64,000 nt of DNA from Ghiorsea sp. Its GTDB lineage: Bacteria; Pseudomonadota; Zetaproteobacteria; Mariprofundales; Mariprofundaceae. Position 1 is the first letter of the stretch. Every line of letters begins with the position of its first letter. Made by a program: the position numbers and the translations under genes. This document shows, one piece after another, positions 38,456-48,409 of the stretch. The notes under the pieces were generated by a model. The model had not been told where the DNA came from. It worked only from the letters and a program-made list of their open reading frames with translations, and ran no database searches. The stretch lies in assembly GCA_027080505.1 (NCBI GenBank), contig JALWRX010000123.1:40705-104704 (forward strand). Direction: 5' to 3'.

Positions 38456-38872
38456 ATGAATGATAAGCATAAGAAAAGGTGCGGTGTGGTTAGAATTGTT
38501 ATTGGGTTTGTTGCAGTTGTATTCGGCTTGCTCACGATTAAGTCGGGCGGTGCGGTATTGTTTTGGAGTGAGGAGGCACGAATTGCCGCAGGTGATTATG
38601 TGCCATTTGTACTTTGGTTTAATTTTATCTCTGGCTTCTTCTATATCATTGCAGGCATTGCTTTCTGGATGGAAAAAACATGGTCCTTGTGGTTGGCTGC
38701 TGCCATCTTACTGGGGATTGTAGCAGTATTTTTAGCATTAGGGCTGAGTATTCTGATTGTTGAGATACCGTATGAGTCTCGCACAGTGGGTGCAATGGTT
38801 CTACGCACAGCAGTATGGTCTGTCATTCTATTTCTAGCATATAAAGTGTTTCATAAAAGGAGAGATGTATGA
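38456..38872 (+). CDS. Hypothetical four-TM membrane protein
   Basis: Hydrophobic segments; 4-nt overlap with next ORF; AAGGAG SD before ATG. Confidence 0.65.
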   Translation: MNDKHKKRCGVVRIVIGFVAVVFGLLTIKSGGAVLFWSEEARIAAGDYVPFVLWFNFISGFFYIIAGIAFWMEKTWSLWLAAAILLGIVAVFLALGLSILIVEIPYESRTVGAMVLRTAVWSVILFLAYKVFHKRRDV

Positions 38873-39678
38873 GTATGAAGAAGGTAATTTTATCGGCTTT
38901 GGCTGCGTTGACCATGGTGGTGTCGCCGCTCTATGCCAGTGAGCCAACAACAGGTTTGGAAGTGATGAAGCTGGTGGAAGCGCGCGATGATGGTGATGAT
39001 TTGATTCAAAAAATGACGCAACGGCTGATTGATAAGCGTGGCAATGTGCGTGAGCGCGAAATGATTTCGTTTCGTAAGGATTATGGTTTGGATAGTAAGT
39101 CGGTAACTTATTTTTTATCACCAGCCAATGTGCGTGATACAGCCATGCTGACTTGGGATTATGCTGATGAAGCTAAAGATGATGACCAATGGTTATATTT
39201 GCCCGCTTTGAAAAAAGTGCGTCGTATTTCTTCTTCTGACCGTGGCGATTATTTCATGGGCACGGATTTTACATTCGAAGATATTAAACAAACCCCCGAA
39301 CTTAGTGATTATAACTGGACATTGGTGGGTTCAGATACAGTGGATGGTGCGGATGTTTGGGTGGTGGATGCCGAGCCTAAAACAAGTGATTTGAAGAAAG
39401 ACTTGGGCTATTCCAAAGTGCGCTATTATGTGCGTAAAGATATTGATATGTACATCAAAGTCGATTTCTGGGATAGAAAAGGTAAAGAGTTAAAACACTT
39501 GGTATCCACAGATATTAAGCAGGTTGACGGTATTTGGACGGCCATGGGTGGTGTGATGAATAATGTTCAAACCCATCACAAAACAGAACTTACATTCTCT
39601 GGTCATCAATACAACACAGGTCTTTCTGACCGTATGTTCACAGAACGTATGATTAAACGTGGCTATCGCGGCAAATAA
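38869..39678 (+). CDS. LolA-like outer-membrane lipoprotein-sorting protein
   Basis: Signal peptide; DEAKDDDQWLYLPALKKVRRISSSDRGDYFMGTDFTFEDI typical of LolA-like proteins linked to MMPL exporters. Confidence 0.85.
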   Translation: MSMKKVILSALAALTMVVSPLYASEPTTGLEVMKLVEARDDGDDLIQKMTQRLIDKRGNVREREMISFRKDYGLDSKSVTYFLSPANVRDTAMLTWDYADEAKDDDQWLYLPALKKVRRISSSDRGDYFMGTDFTFEDIKQTPELSDYNWTLVGSDTVDGADVWVVDAEPKTSDLKKDLGYSKVRYYVRKDIDMYIKVDFWDRKGKELKHLVSTDIKQVDGIWTAMGGVMNNVQTHHKTELTFSGHQYNTGLSDRMFTERMIKRGYRGK

Positions 39679-39689
39679 GGGATAACATT

Positions 39690-41993
39690 ATGAATAAATT
39701 ATTTACTTGGATACTTGAACATCCGAAGTCTGTGCTGGTGATGTTGTTTGTACTTACGGCGGTATCGTTAAATGCCATGCGCTCTATCCATATTGAAACG
39801 GATGTGGATGCTATGCTACCCAAACACAGCGATGCATACATCAACAAACAAGTATTGGATGATACATTTGGCAGTAGTGACTTGGTGATTGTTGGCATAC
39901 TTAATGAAGAGAAGGGTATTTATAATGAGCATACCCTGAGCTTGGTGCAAGAGTTGACCGATTGGATGGGTGAGCAACCTTTATTGCGTACACTTTCATT
40001 GAATGATTTATTATCACTGGCCACGATTAAAGATATTCAAGGCTCGGCTTCTGGGTTGGATGTGCAGCCCTTTATGGATGGTGTCCCCAAAACCAAGGAA
40101 GAGATTGAGCATTTGAAACAACGCATGCGTGAGTTTGGTATTTATGAGGATGTGATTGTCTCTGCTGATGGCGTGGGCACGATTTTAGCTGTGCGTCCCC
40201 AGCCTAATGCGCGGGAAACTTATGCTGAAATTTATGACTTGGTAAAAAATAAAGTGGATGAACTTGAAGCACGCGGTGGCGGAGAAAAGTTTTTCATTTC
40301 GGGTCGTCCTGTGATTGAAGGTGTGTTTGGTGTGTATATGCCGCAAGAAATGAAACGTATGCAGCCTATTATTATTGCGCTGCTGATCTTGCTTTTATAT
40401 GTATCCTTCCGTTCACCTAGAGGCGTGGTTTTACCACTGCTGACTGTTTTAATTGCAGAAGTGTGGACAGTAGGAACCATGGCGGCTTTGGGCTATAATA
40501 TTTATACCATCACCACCATGCTGCCGATTTTGATTATGGCGATTGGTATTGCTGATGCTGTTCACTTTTTGAGCCGAGAGCGATTGTTGGCTCATTTTTC
40601 TAAATATTCACATAGAAAAGAGCGTATTATTGAAGTGATGCATGAGCTTTGGAAACCTATGGTGATGACTTCGGTGACCACGGCTGTGGGCTTTTTATCC
40701 ATGCTTACCTCTGATTTACCACCGATTCAAGAATTTGGTATGTTTGCAGCTTTGGGTGTGGCTTATGCTTTGGTGATCACCCTGCTGTTGTTTCCTGCTG
40801 CATTGATGCTGTTGCCTGAAAAAAATGGGCATGCCGATAAAAAGCCAATGTTTACCGATTATGTGGATTGGACAAGCAAAGTGATTATCGAATATCCAAA
40901 ACGTATTATGGTGATGTTTGCAATCTTGGTTGCGGTTTCATTGTATGGTTTATCCTTAATTAAGGTGGATGCATCTATGGTGGCGCAATTCAAACCGAAT
41001 GACCCTGTTCGCCATGCGGATACGGTGCTTAACCAACATTTCTCAGGCACAACCAGTTTGGATGTTATGATTGATACAGGCAAAGAAAACGGACTGCTTG
41101 AACCTGCATTTTTACAAAAGATTGTGGAACTGCAAACAGAAATTGAGAAAGACCCTGTGGTGGGTGATACATCATCCATTGCTGAATTTTTGATGGTGAT
41201 GAATAAGGCGCTGAATGAAGATAATCCTGATTATTATCGTGTACCTGATTCTTCTGATTTGGCAGCGCAATATCTATTGCTTTACTCATTCTCGGGTGCA
41301 CCCGATGATTTTGAAACCTTTATGACCAGCGACTATCGCAAAGCGCATGTGCGCATCAATATGAAAACGGACAGTACAGATGCGGTTGCAAGTTTGCTGA
41401 CCAAGCTAAGGAATAAAACAGATGTTTGGTTTCCTGCATCAGAAGGGTATAAGGTGGACTGGGCAGGTACAGGTTATACCTTGGATGCTTTAGCCAAGAT
41501 GATTATCGACGGGCAAATTACTTCACTAGCCTTATCCATATTTGCGATATTCTTATTGTGTTTGGTGATGTTCAAGCGCTTGCTGATTGCCGTGGTTGCT
41601 ATGATTCCAGTCACGCTGGCAGTCACTGTAAACTACGGAACCATGGGCAACTTGGGTATCCCATTAGACTTAGCAACAGCCCTTACAGGCTCTATGGCGC
41701 TGGGGATAGGTGTGGATTTTGCGATTCATTATTTGCACAGATACCATGAAGAAAGTGTGGCAAATCATTCGTATGAAGAAAGTGTGATTAATACCAACCA
41801 CAGCGTGGGGCATGCGATTCTATTCAATACCATTGTCGTGGTGGGTGGTTTCTTGGTGTTGCTATCTGCAAACTTGTACCCACAAATGAAACTGGGCGCA
41901 TTGATTGCTGCAACCATGATTATTTGTTATGCCGCAACGGTTTATTTATTCCCTGTATTGCTCGGTTTGGGTAAGGATAAAATTAAAGTATGA
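39690..41993 (+). CDS. MMPL/RND-family exporter
   Basis: Two repeats of 6 TM segments: LPILIMAIGIADAVHFLSR and GSMALGIGVDFAIHYLHRYHEE; large periplasmic loops. Confidence 0.92.
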   Translation: MNKLFTWILEHPKSVLVMLFVLTAVSLNAMRSIHIETDVDAMLPKHSDAYINKQVLDDTFGSSDLVIVGILNEEKGIYNEHTLSLVQELTDWMGEQPLLRTLSLNDLLSLATIKDIQGSASGLDVQPFMDGVPKTKEEIEHLKQRMREFGIYEDVIVSADGVGTILAVRPQPNARETYAEIYDLVKNKVDELEARGGGEKFFISGRPVIEGVFGVYMPQEMKRMQPIIIALLILLLYVSFRSPRGVVLPLLTVLIAEVWTVGTMAALGYNIYTITTMLPILIMAIGIADAVHFLSRERLLAHFSKYSHRKERIIEVMHELWKPMVMTSVTTAVGFLSMLTSDLPPIQEFGMFAALGVAYALVITLLLFPAALMLLPEKNGHADKKPMFTDYVDWTSKVIIEYPKRIMVMFAILVAVSLYGLSLIKVDASMVAQFKPNDPVRHADTVLNQHFSGTTSLDVMIDTGKENGLLEPAFLQKIVELQTEIEKDPVVGDTSSIAEFLMVMNKALNEDNPDYYRVPDSSDLAAQYLLLYSFSGAPDDFETFMTSDYRKAHVRINMKTDSTDAVASLLTKLRNKTDVWFPASEGYKVDWAGTGYTLDALAKMIIDGQITSLALSIFAIFLLCLVMFKRLLIAVVAMIPVTLAVTVNYGTMGNLGIPLDLATALTGSMALGIGVDFAIHYLHRYHEESVANHSYEESVINTNHSVGHAILFNTIVVVGGFLVLLSANLYPQMKLGALIAATMIICYAATVYLFPVLLGLGKDKIKV

Positions 41994-43264
41994 GGTATGT
42001 AGCTATCTTGGCAATGGCGGGGGTGTTGTGTGCAAGCCATGCCTCAGCTGTGGAGTTAACAGTCCACGGTGCTGTGAAAAATGAAACGGCTTATTTTATT
42101 TCAGGCGAAAAGCGTCTGGATAAAATGCAAAACCGTTTGGACTTGAAACCAGAAGCTATTTTGAGTGACAGGTGGGAGTTTCGCAGTCGTTTCTTAACTT
42201 GGTATGATGCGGCGACGGACATTGAGTCTAGCAATACCACAGATTATACACCGGCTATTCAAGATTATTATCGCACTTATGCAGAGGTCAAAGAAGCATA
42301 CTTTTTGTATGCGGCAGATGATTATGATTTGCGCATTGGGCAGCAGCAAATTGTCTGGGGTAAAACCGATGGTTTGCGCCTTCTAGATATTGTAAACCCA
42401 TTGAATATGCAGGAATTTTTATTGGATGATTTTCTTGATTCGCGTATGGGTGTGGCGGCGATTCGTTTGAATTATTATGCGTATTTGGGTGATAGTGAAC
42501 ATGAATTTGAGTTTTTGTTTATTCCTGACGCCAAGACAGCCGAGTTTGCGCCGCGTGGTTCACGTTGGGCTTATAGAATGCCAACACCACCAGCTGGGGT
42601 AAACCTCAATGTGGTGCAAGGTAATGAACCAAGCTTTGGTTTCTCTGATGCTGAATACGGCTTGGCATGGCGCAGTAATTTGGATGGCTGGGATGTGTCC
42701 TTAAATCTTTTTGATGGCTGGAAAGATACACCTGCGATTCAGAAAAGTATGAGCCCAGGTTTGCTCACCTTAACCCCAGTTTATCAACGTATGACTACGG
42801 TGGGTGGTTCATTGTCCAATGCGTTTGGTGCGATGGTGCTGCGAGCTGAAACAGCAATCAATTTTAATGAAATCATCACCACATCTATTGCGCCTCAAAG
42901 CACAACCACGTGGAATGCTGCGGTTGGTTTAGATTATACAGCTAATAATTGGCGTTATAGCTCCCAACTTTTTATCCGTCATTTGCAAGATTGGGATAAC
43001 ACAGTGTTAGAAAAACAAGACTCAGGTTTTGTCAGTTTGATTGTATCCACTGATTATATGAATGATAAGTTAAAACCTGAAATGATTGTTTTGCTAAGTT
43101 GGTCGGATGGTAGCTCCATGATTCGCCCGAAAGTATCGTATGAGTTTAGTGATGCTGTGGTTGGGCGTTTGGGTCTAGACCTGTTTGCAGGCGATGCCAC
43201 CGACTTCTTTGGTCAGTTTGCAAACAACGATAGGGTTTATACGGAAATAGAATATACATTTTAA
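41990..43264 (+). CDS. Outer-membrane beta-barrel, DUF1302-like
   Basis: Signal peptide, LRIGQQQIVWGKTDGLRLLDIVNPLNMQEF, C-terminal YTEIEYTF. Confidence 0.75.
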   Translation: MRYVAILAMAGVLCASHASAVELTVHGAVKNETAYFISGEKRLDKMQNRLDLKPEAILSDRWEFRSRFLTWYDAATDIESSNTTDYTPAIQDYYRTYAEVKEAYFLYAADDYDLRIGQQQIVWGKTDGLRLLDIVNPLNMQEFLLDDFLDSRMGVAAIRLNYYAYLGDSEHEFEFLFIPDAKTAEFAPRGSRWAYRMPTPPAGVNLNVVQGNEPSFGFSDAEYGLAWRSNLDGWDVSLNLFDGWKDTPAIQKSMSPGLLTLTPVYQRMTTVGGSLSNAFGAMVLRAETAINFNEIITTSIAPQSTTTWNAAVGLDYTANNWRYSSQLFIRHLQDWDNTVLEKQDSGFVSLIVSTDYMNDKLKPEMIVLLSWSDGSSMIRPKVSYEFSDAVVGRLGLDLFAGDATDFFGQFANNDRVYTEIEYTF

Positions 43265-43324
43265 AGGCCTCTCTTAATGATTGCTTCATGGATGTATGTG
43301 AAATTACAAAAATAGGAGAAAGAT

Positions 43325-44197
43325 ATGAAAAAGATTTTGATGTTGGCTGTAGCAAGTGTTGCCATGGTTTCACAAGCGCAAGCGGCGGATAAGTCCTTCG
43401 CAGAAGGCAAAAAACTGTTCCAAGAAAATTGTTTGGTTTGCCATAATGCAGAGCTTGAGCCTGCGCAAGCGCCACCCATGTTTGTTGTGCAAATGAAATA
43501 TAAGATGGCAACCAAGGATAAGACTTCTTTTGTTCAGCGGGTTACTGCATTTGCAACACACCCTTCTAAAGATAAAGCAATACTAAAAGAGCCTGTGGAA
43601 GTATTGGGTTTGATGCCTGATATGGGTTTTGAAGAAGCGGATGTGCGCAAAATTGCAGCTTATATTCACGATGAGACATTTTCACCACCTTGCCATCACT
43701 GGAAGTCAGCCATGAAACGCTTTAAAGCCAAGGGTGATATGCAGCGCTATCAAAGCCATAAAAAGCGCTTTGATATGATGTGCTCAACCTCTGTAGATAA
43801 ACCCAAGGTAAAACATGCAGGTGCGCGCAATACAAGCATCACAGCCGAAGAAGGCTCGCTCAAAGCGATTATGCAACAGTTGGGTATGGATTATGCAGCC
43901 GTTGATGAAGCGATTTTGAAAGAAGATTTGGATACTGTGGCAGTTGCCGCACATGGCATTGCTTTTCATGATGAACCATCCCTAGGTACAAAAATGAAAC
44001 TGATGGGAAGCCTGCGCTCTGAGATGAAAGGTTTTAAGGCTAAAGATGAAAAAGTGCATCACCTTGCATTGGATATTGAAAAAGCTGCCAAAGCTAACGA
44101 TATGAAAACAGTGATTGCCAAACAATCACAAATGTTAAGCGCTTGCATGGCATGTCATACATCTTACCGCAGCCGAGTTATTGATATTCTAAAGTAA
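43325..44197 (+). CDS. Periplasmic diheme c-type cytochrome (class I-like CLVCH plus C-terminal CMACH)
   Basis: Signal peptide MKKILMLAVASVAMVSQAQA; CLVCH and ACMACHTSYR heme-binding motifs. Confidence 0.8.
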   Translation: MKKILMLAVASVAMVSQAQAADKSFAEGKKLFQENCLVCHNAELEPAQAPPMFVVQMKYKMATKDKTSFVQRVTAFATHPSKDKAILKEPVEVLGLMPDMGFEEADVRKIAAYIHDETFSPPCHHWKSAMKRFKAKGDMQRYQSHKKRFDMMCSTSVDKPKVKHAGARNTSITAEEGSLKAIMQQLGMDYAAVDEAILKEDLDTVAVAAHGIAFHDEPSLGTKMKLMGSLRSEMKGFKAKDEKVHHLALDIEKAAKANDMKTVIAKQSQMLSACMACHTSYRSRVIDILK

Positions 44198-44218
44198 TGA
44201 GAATCTAATAATATCGTT

Positions 44219-44683
44219 ATGGAACGAAAGATTGTAGGTTATCATCAAGATGAAAAAGAAGATTGGGTGGCAGACTTGGATTGTTTTCATGGTCAGCATG
44301 TTCGCCATGAGCCACCCTTTTTTAATAGGCCCTGGTCAGATTCAGAAGAGGGGAGAAGTAGCAAGCTTGGTGCAATGCTAAATTGTGTCCGCTGTGATGC
44401 TTTGGAATTCCCTGAAGGGTTAAGTGAATACAAGCGAACGCCTGAATTTACGCAAGATACCATCCCCAAAGGTTTACTGAAAAACCATACCACCAAGTTG
44501 GGCACATGGGGTAAGATTCATGTATTGGAAGGTAAGCTTTTGTATAGCCCAGAAGGACATGATGGTATTCGAGTTGGTGTAGGTGAAACCGCAAATATAC
44601 CTCCTGAGATGTTACATTCTGTAGTAGCAGATGGGAAAGTGTATTTTTATGTTGCTTTTTATACGCGACTAACAGAAATGTAG
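44219..44683 (+). CDS. DUF3565-DUF1971 fusion protein (cupin-like, TehB/YeaR-related)
   Basis: N-term MERKIVGYHQDEKEDWVADLDCFHGQHVRHEPPFFNRPW...CVRCDA; C-term LPEGLSEYKRTPEF-type sequence, HTTKLGTWGKIHVLEG. Confidence 0.75.
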   Translation: MERKIVGYHQDEKEDWVADLDCFHGQHVRHEPPFFNRPWSDSEEGRSSKLGAMLNCVRCDALEFPEGLSEYKRTPEFTQDTIPKGLLKNHTTKLGTWGKIHVLEGKLLYSPEGHDGIRVGVGETANIPPEMLHSVVADGKVYFYVAFYTRLTEM

Positions 44684-44855
44684 TTGATGTGTTTGAGTGG
44701 AAGCAGTGAAGAGCTGCTTGTTCATTATAAATGTGATTGATAAGCAAGGCATATGAGAAGCTTATCAGATAGCTATGATAAAATGTTGATTTGGAAAATT
44801 GACATGGCATAATGCGCCACCTTGCCGATGGAATGATGCTTGGCAGGTTACATAT

Positions 44856-44940
44856 GCGAGGGTGGCGGAACTGGTAGACGCGCTGGATTTAGGTTCCAGT
44901 GTCTTACGGCGTGAGGGTTCGACTCCCTCCTCTCGTACCA
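44856..44940 (+). tRNA. tRNA-Leu(TAG)
   Basis: Class II tRNA with long variable arm, anticodon stem-loop CTGGA-TTTAGGT-TCCAG, GGTTCGACTCC T-arm, encoded CCA. Confidence 0.95.
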
Positions 44941-45014
44941 TACACGTCAATGCGCTCCATAACTGGGGCGCATTGATTTTTTGTACATACTTAATATTCC
45001 TTTCGGAGGCTTAA

Positions 45015-46343
45015 ATGATTCAAACTGAAGTCAAAAAACTTGGTGAAAATGAGCATGAAGTAGAGGTTAGTTTACCCAAGTCAGAATATGATAAGGTGTA
45101 TGCCGCAGAAAGAAAGAAATTGATGAGCCAAGTGAAATTACCAGGTTTTCGCCAAGGTAAAACACCAGGTCATGTGATTGATAAACAGTTTGGCCCTAAG
45201 ATTCATGAAGATACCGTTTCTCAACTTTTACAACAGCACTATGTGGCAGCCATTGAATCATCAGGCTTAACACCTGCGCTTCAACCTGAGCTTTCATTGC
45301 CAAAGGTTCAACCTGATGACCAGTTTGTATTTACACTAAAAGTTGATACTTGGCCTGAAGTTACCTTGACTGATTTATCCAAATTGAGCATCGAAGAAAC
45401 AGAAGTAACGGTTGACGATGAAGATGTGAAAGGTGTGCTTGAGCGTTTATACAAATCTCAAGTGAAATATGAAATCACAGATGACCGCGCTGCTGAGACT
45501 GGTGACCAATTGCATATTGATTTTGAAGGTTTTATTGCTGATGAAGCTTTTGAAGGTGGTAAAGGTGAAGATGTTGCTCTTGTGCTGGGTGAAGGTCGCT
45601 TTATTCCAGGCTTTGAAGATCAGTTGATTGGTAAGAAAGCTGGTGATACATGTACGATTAACGTTACTTTCCCAGAAGATTATCAAGCACCGAACTTGGC
45701 AGGAAAAGAGGCGCGTTTTGAAACAACAGTGAAAAGTGTTGGTGCGGCTGTTGCTGCCAAAGATGATGCAGAGTTGGCTGAGCTTTTGAACTTTGCAGAT
45801 GCAGAAGCTATGCTTAAAGATATTCGTGAGGGCTTGGAAAAAGAAGCAGTTAATGCTGGAAAAGGTGCAACGCATGACTCGGCACTTAAAGCATTGTTGG
45901 AAGCTCATCCAATGACTTTGCCAGAGGGCTTGATTGCTGAAGATATGAAAGCAACAACTGCCCGTGTTATACAAAACATGAAGCAACAAGGTATGGAAGC
46001 CAGTGAAGAAATGTTGGCAGACGAAGCTTTCCGTAAAGAAGTGCGTGAGCGTTCAGAGCGTGGCTTAAAATTGTCTGTATTATTACAAAATGTGCGTAAA
46101 GATTTCGATATTACACTAAGTGATGAAGAAATCGATGCTGGTGTTGATGAAATGGTGATGGCATACCCTGAAAATATGCGTGATGATTATGCAAAATACA
46201 TTCGTGATAACCAAGAACAAATGGGTGCTTTAAAAGATCGTTTGTTAGAACAAAAATGTATTGATTATGTTGTCTCACAAGCCAAAACCAAAAAGGTTAA
46301 GAAGACCTTGGCAGCATGGCAAGCTGAACAGGATCAGTCATGA
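45015..46343 (+). CDS. tig: Trigger factor
   Basis: [19 protein letters not shown] ribosome-binding motif; FKBP-type domain [20 protein letters not shown]. Confidence 0.96.
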   Translation: MIQTEVKKLGENEHEVEVSLPKSEYDKVYAAERKKLMSQVKLPGFRQGKTPGHVIDKQFGPKIHEDTVSQLLQQHYVAAIESSGLTPALQPELSLPKVQPDDQFVFTLKVDTWPEVTLTDLSKLSIEETEVTVDDEDVKGVLERLYKSQVKYEITDDRAAETGDQLHIDFEGFIADEAFEGGKGEDVALVLGEGRFIPGFEDQLIGKKAGDTCTINVTFPEDYQAPNLAGKEARFETTVKSVGAAVAAKDDAELAELLNFADAEAMLKDIREGLEKEAVNAGKGATHDSALKALLEAHPMTLPEGLIAEDMKATTARVIQNMKQQGMEASEEMLADEAFRKEVRERSERGLKLSVLLQNVRKDFDITLSDEEIDAGVDEMVMAYPENMRDDYAKYIRDNQEQMGALKDRLLEQKCIDYVVSQAKTKKVKKTLAAWQAEQDQS

Positions 46344-46954
46344 GTTTAGTGCCTATGGTTGTCGAGCAAACAGCTCGCGGTGAACGTTCATACGATATTT
46401 TTTCAAGATTGTTAAAAGAGCGTATTATTTTCTTAAATGGTCAAGTTGAAGATAATATGGCAAATCTGATTACAGCACAGTTGCTTTTTTTGGAATCTGA
46501 AGGTCCTGATAAAGATATTTATCTCTATATTAATAGTCCTGGTGGTGTGGTAACAGCAGGTATGGCGATTTATGATACTATGCAATATATTCGTTGTGAT
46601 GTATCTACATTGTGTGTTGGGCAAGCCGCATCTATGGGTGCACACTTGTTAGCCGCAGGTGCACCAGGCAAACGTTATGCTTTGCCTAATGCACGCATTA
46701 TGATTCACCAACCTTTGGGTGGTTTCCAAGGGCAGGCAACGGATATTGAGATTCATGCCAAAGAGATTTTGAAGTTGAAAGATGATTTGAATCGTATGAT
46801 GGCTAAACATACAGGTCAGCCTTTGAAGAAGTTGGCTGAAGATGTGGAGCGCGATTATTTCTTGTCAGCAGAGGCTGCTTGTGAGTATGGTATCGTCGAT
46901 AAAGTGTTAACCTCTAGAGACGATGTACCTACTTCAGGGGTAAGCGAGGGCTAA
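46340..46954 (+). CDS. clpP: ATP-dependent Clp protease proteolytic subunit
   Basis: [46 protein letters not shown] (Ser), [10 protein letters not shown] (His). Confidence 0.97.
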   Translation: MSLVPMVVEQTARGERSYDIFSRLLKERIIFLNGQVEDNMANLITAQLLFLESEGPDKDIYLYINSPGGVVTAGMAIYDTMQYIRCDVSTLCVGQAASMGAHLLAAGAPGKRYALPNARIMIHQPLGGFQGQATDIEIHAKEILKLKDDLNRMMAKHTGQPLKKLAEDVERDYFLSAEAACEYGIVDKVLTSRDDVPTSGVSEG

Positions 46955-46956
46955 AT

Positions 46957-48222
46957 ATGACAGCTTCTTCTAATGGTGATTCAACGTTATTCTGTTCTTT
47001 TTGTGGAAAAAGCCAGCATGATGTGAAAAAACTCATTGCAGGACCAACTGTATTTATTTGTGATGAATGCATAGAACTTTGTAATGACATCATGATTGAA
47101 GAAATGTCGGATGAAAAAGACAGTGAAACTTCATCAGCCAGCAAAGGTTTACCCAAGCCAAAAGAAATCAAAGAGTTTTTAGATGGTTATGTGATTGGGC
47201 AAGAAAACCCTAAACGTTTATTATCAGTGGCTGTCTATAACCACTATAAACGTATGAAACACAATGAAAGTAGTGATGTGGAAATTTCCAAAAGTAATGT
47301 TTTGCTTTTAGGGCCTACAGGTTGTGGTAAAACATTATTAGCACAAACTTTGGCGCGTATTTTTGATGTTCCTTTTATTATTGCAGATGCGACTACATTA
47401 ACCGAAGCAGGTTATGTGGGTGAAGATGTCGATAATATTGTTGTAAAACTGCTACAAGCAGCCGATGGTGATGTGGAAAAAGCACAGCGTGGCATTATCT
47501 ATATTGATGAAGTAGATAAGTTGGCCAGAAAATCTGACTCGCCATCCATTACACGTGATGTATCGGGTGAAGGTGTGCAGCAGGCACTATTGAAATTAAT
47601 CGAAGGTACGATTGCATCAGTTTCACCGCAAGGTGGGCGTAAAAATCCACAGCAAGAGTTTACGCAAGTTGATACAAGCAATATCCTGTTTATTTTGGGT
47701 GGTGCATTTGCAGGGCTTGAGAAAATTATTGAAGCCCGTGGTAAGACGCGTTCGATTGGCTTTGGTGCCACTGTTGATGCTGAAGATGATATTGATATTG
47801 GCGAACGTTTAAAAGGTGTTGAACCTGAAGATTTAATCAAGTTTGGTTTGATTCCTGAGTTGGTTGGTCGCTTACCTGCTATTGCAACGCTGACTGAGTT
47901 GGACAAAACTGCTTTGTTAGAAATTTTAACAGAGCCTAAAAATGCATTGGTGAAGCAATATCAAGCATTATTGAAATATGATAATGTGGATTTGGAGTTT
48001 ACCAAGGATGCATTGGATGCCATTGCCGATAAAGCTATTTTGCGTAAAACAGGCGCACGTGGTTTGCGCGCAATTATGGAATCGGTGATGTTGGATGTGA
48101 TGTATGATGTGCCAACCATGGATAATGTTGAAGCATGTAAGATTACAGCTGATGTTGTTGAAGGCAAAGCTGAGCCAGAATTGGTTTATAAGAAAAAACA
48201 AAAAAATATAGAAGTTGCTTAG
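46957..48222 (+). CDS. clpX: ATP-dependent Clp protease ATPase subunit ClpX
   Basis: [18 protein letters not shown] zinc-binding domain; [17 protein letters not shown]. Confidence 0.97.
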   Translation: MTASSNGDSTLFCSFCGKSQHDVKKLIAGPTVFICDECIELCNDIMIEEMSDEKDSETSSASKGLPKPKEIKEFLDGYVIGQENPKRLLSVAVYNHYKRMKHNESSDVEISKSNVLLLGPTGCGKTLLAQTLARIFDVPFIIADATTLTEAGYVGEDVDNIVVKLLQAADGDVEKAQRGIIYIDEVDKLARKSDSPSITRDVSGEGVQQALLKLIEGTIASVSPQGGRKNPQQEFTQVDTSNILFILGGAFAGLEKIIEARGKTRSIGFGATVDAEDDIDIGERLKGVEPEDLIKFGLIPELVGRLPAIATLTELDKTALLEILTEPKNALVKQYQALLKYDNVDLEFTKDALDAIADKAILRKTGARGLRAIMESVMLDVMYDVPTMDNVEACKITADVVEGKAEPELVYKKKQKNIEVA

Positions 48223-48244
48223 TTATTCATCACTTTGATTTTTA

Positions 48245-48269
48245 AAGCCTCGTAATTCGAGGCTTTTTT
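48245..48269 (+). terminator. Rho-independent terminator after clpX
   Basis: AAGCCTCG-TAATT-CGAGGCTT followed by T-run. Confidence 0.85.
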
Positions 48270-48409
48270 CGTTTTAGGGCTTGAAACTGGCTCTATAAAA
48301 CATTATCAATAATATTCTGTGGCGTGCGAGCTCGCGTCTTAATGTCATGAAAAAGAGGTGCCCATTGGCTGAAGTAGATGTTTCTCAATCGAATGAATCT
48401 GGAGATAAT

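Noticed and set aside
45447-45989. 180-aa minus-strand ORF inside tig
   Set aside because: Antisense to a certain trigger factor gene; Cys/Phe-rich composition typical of antisense reading.
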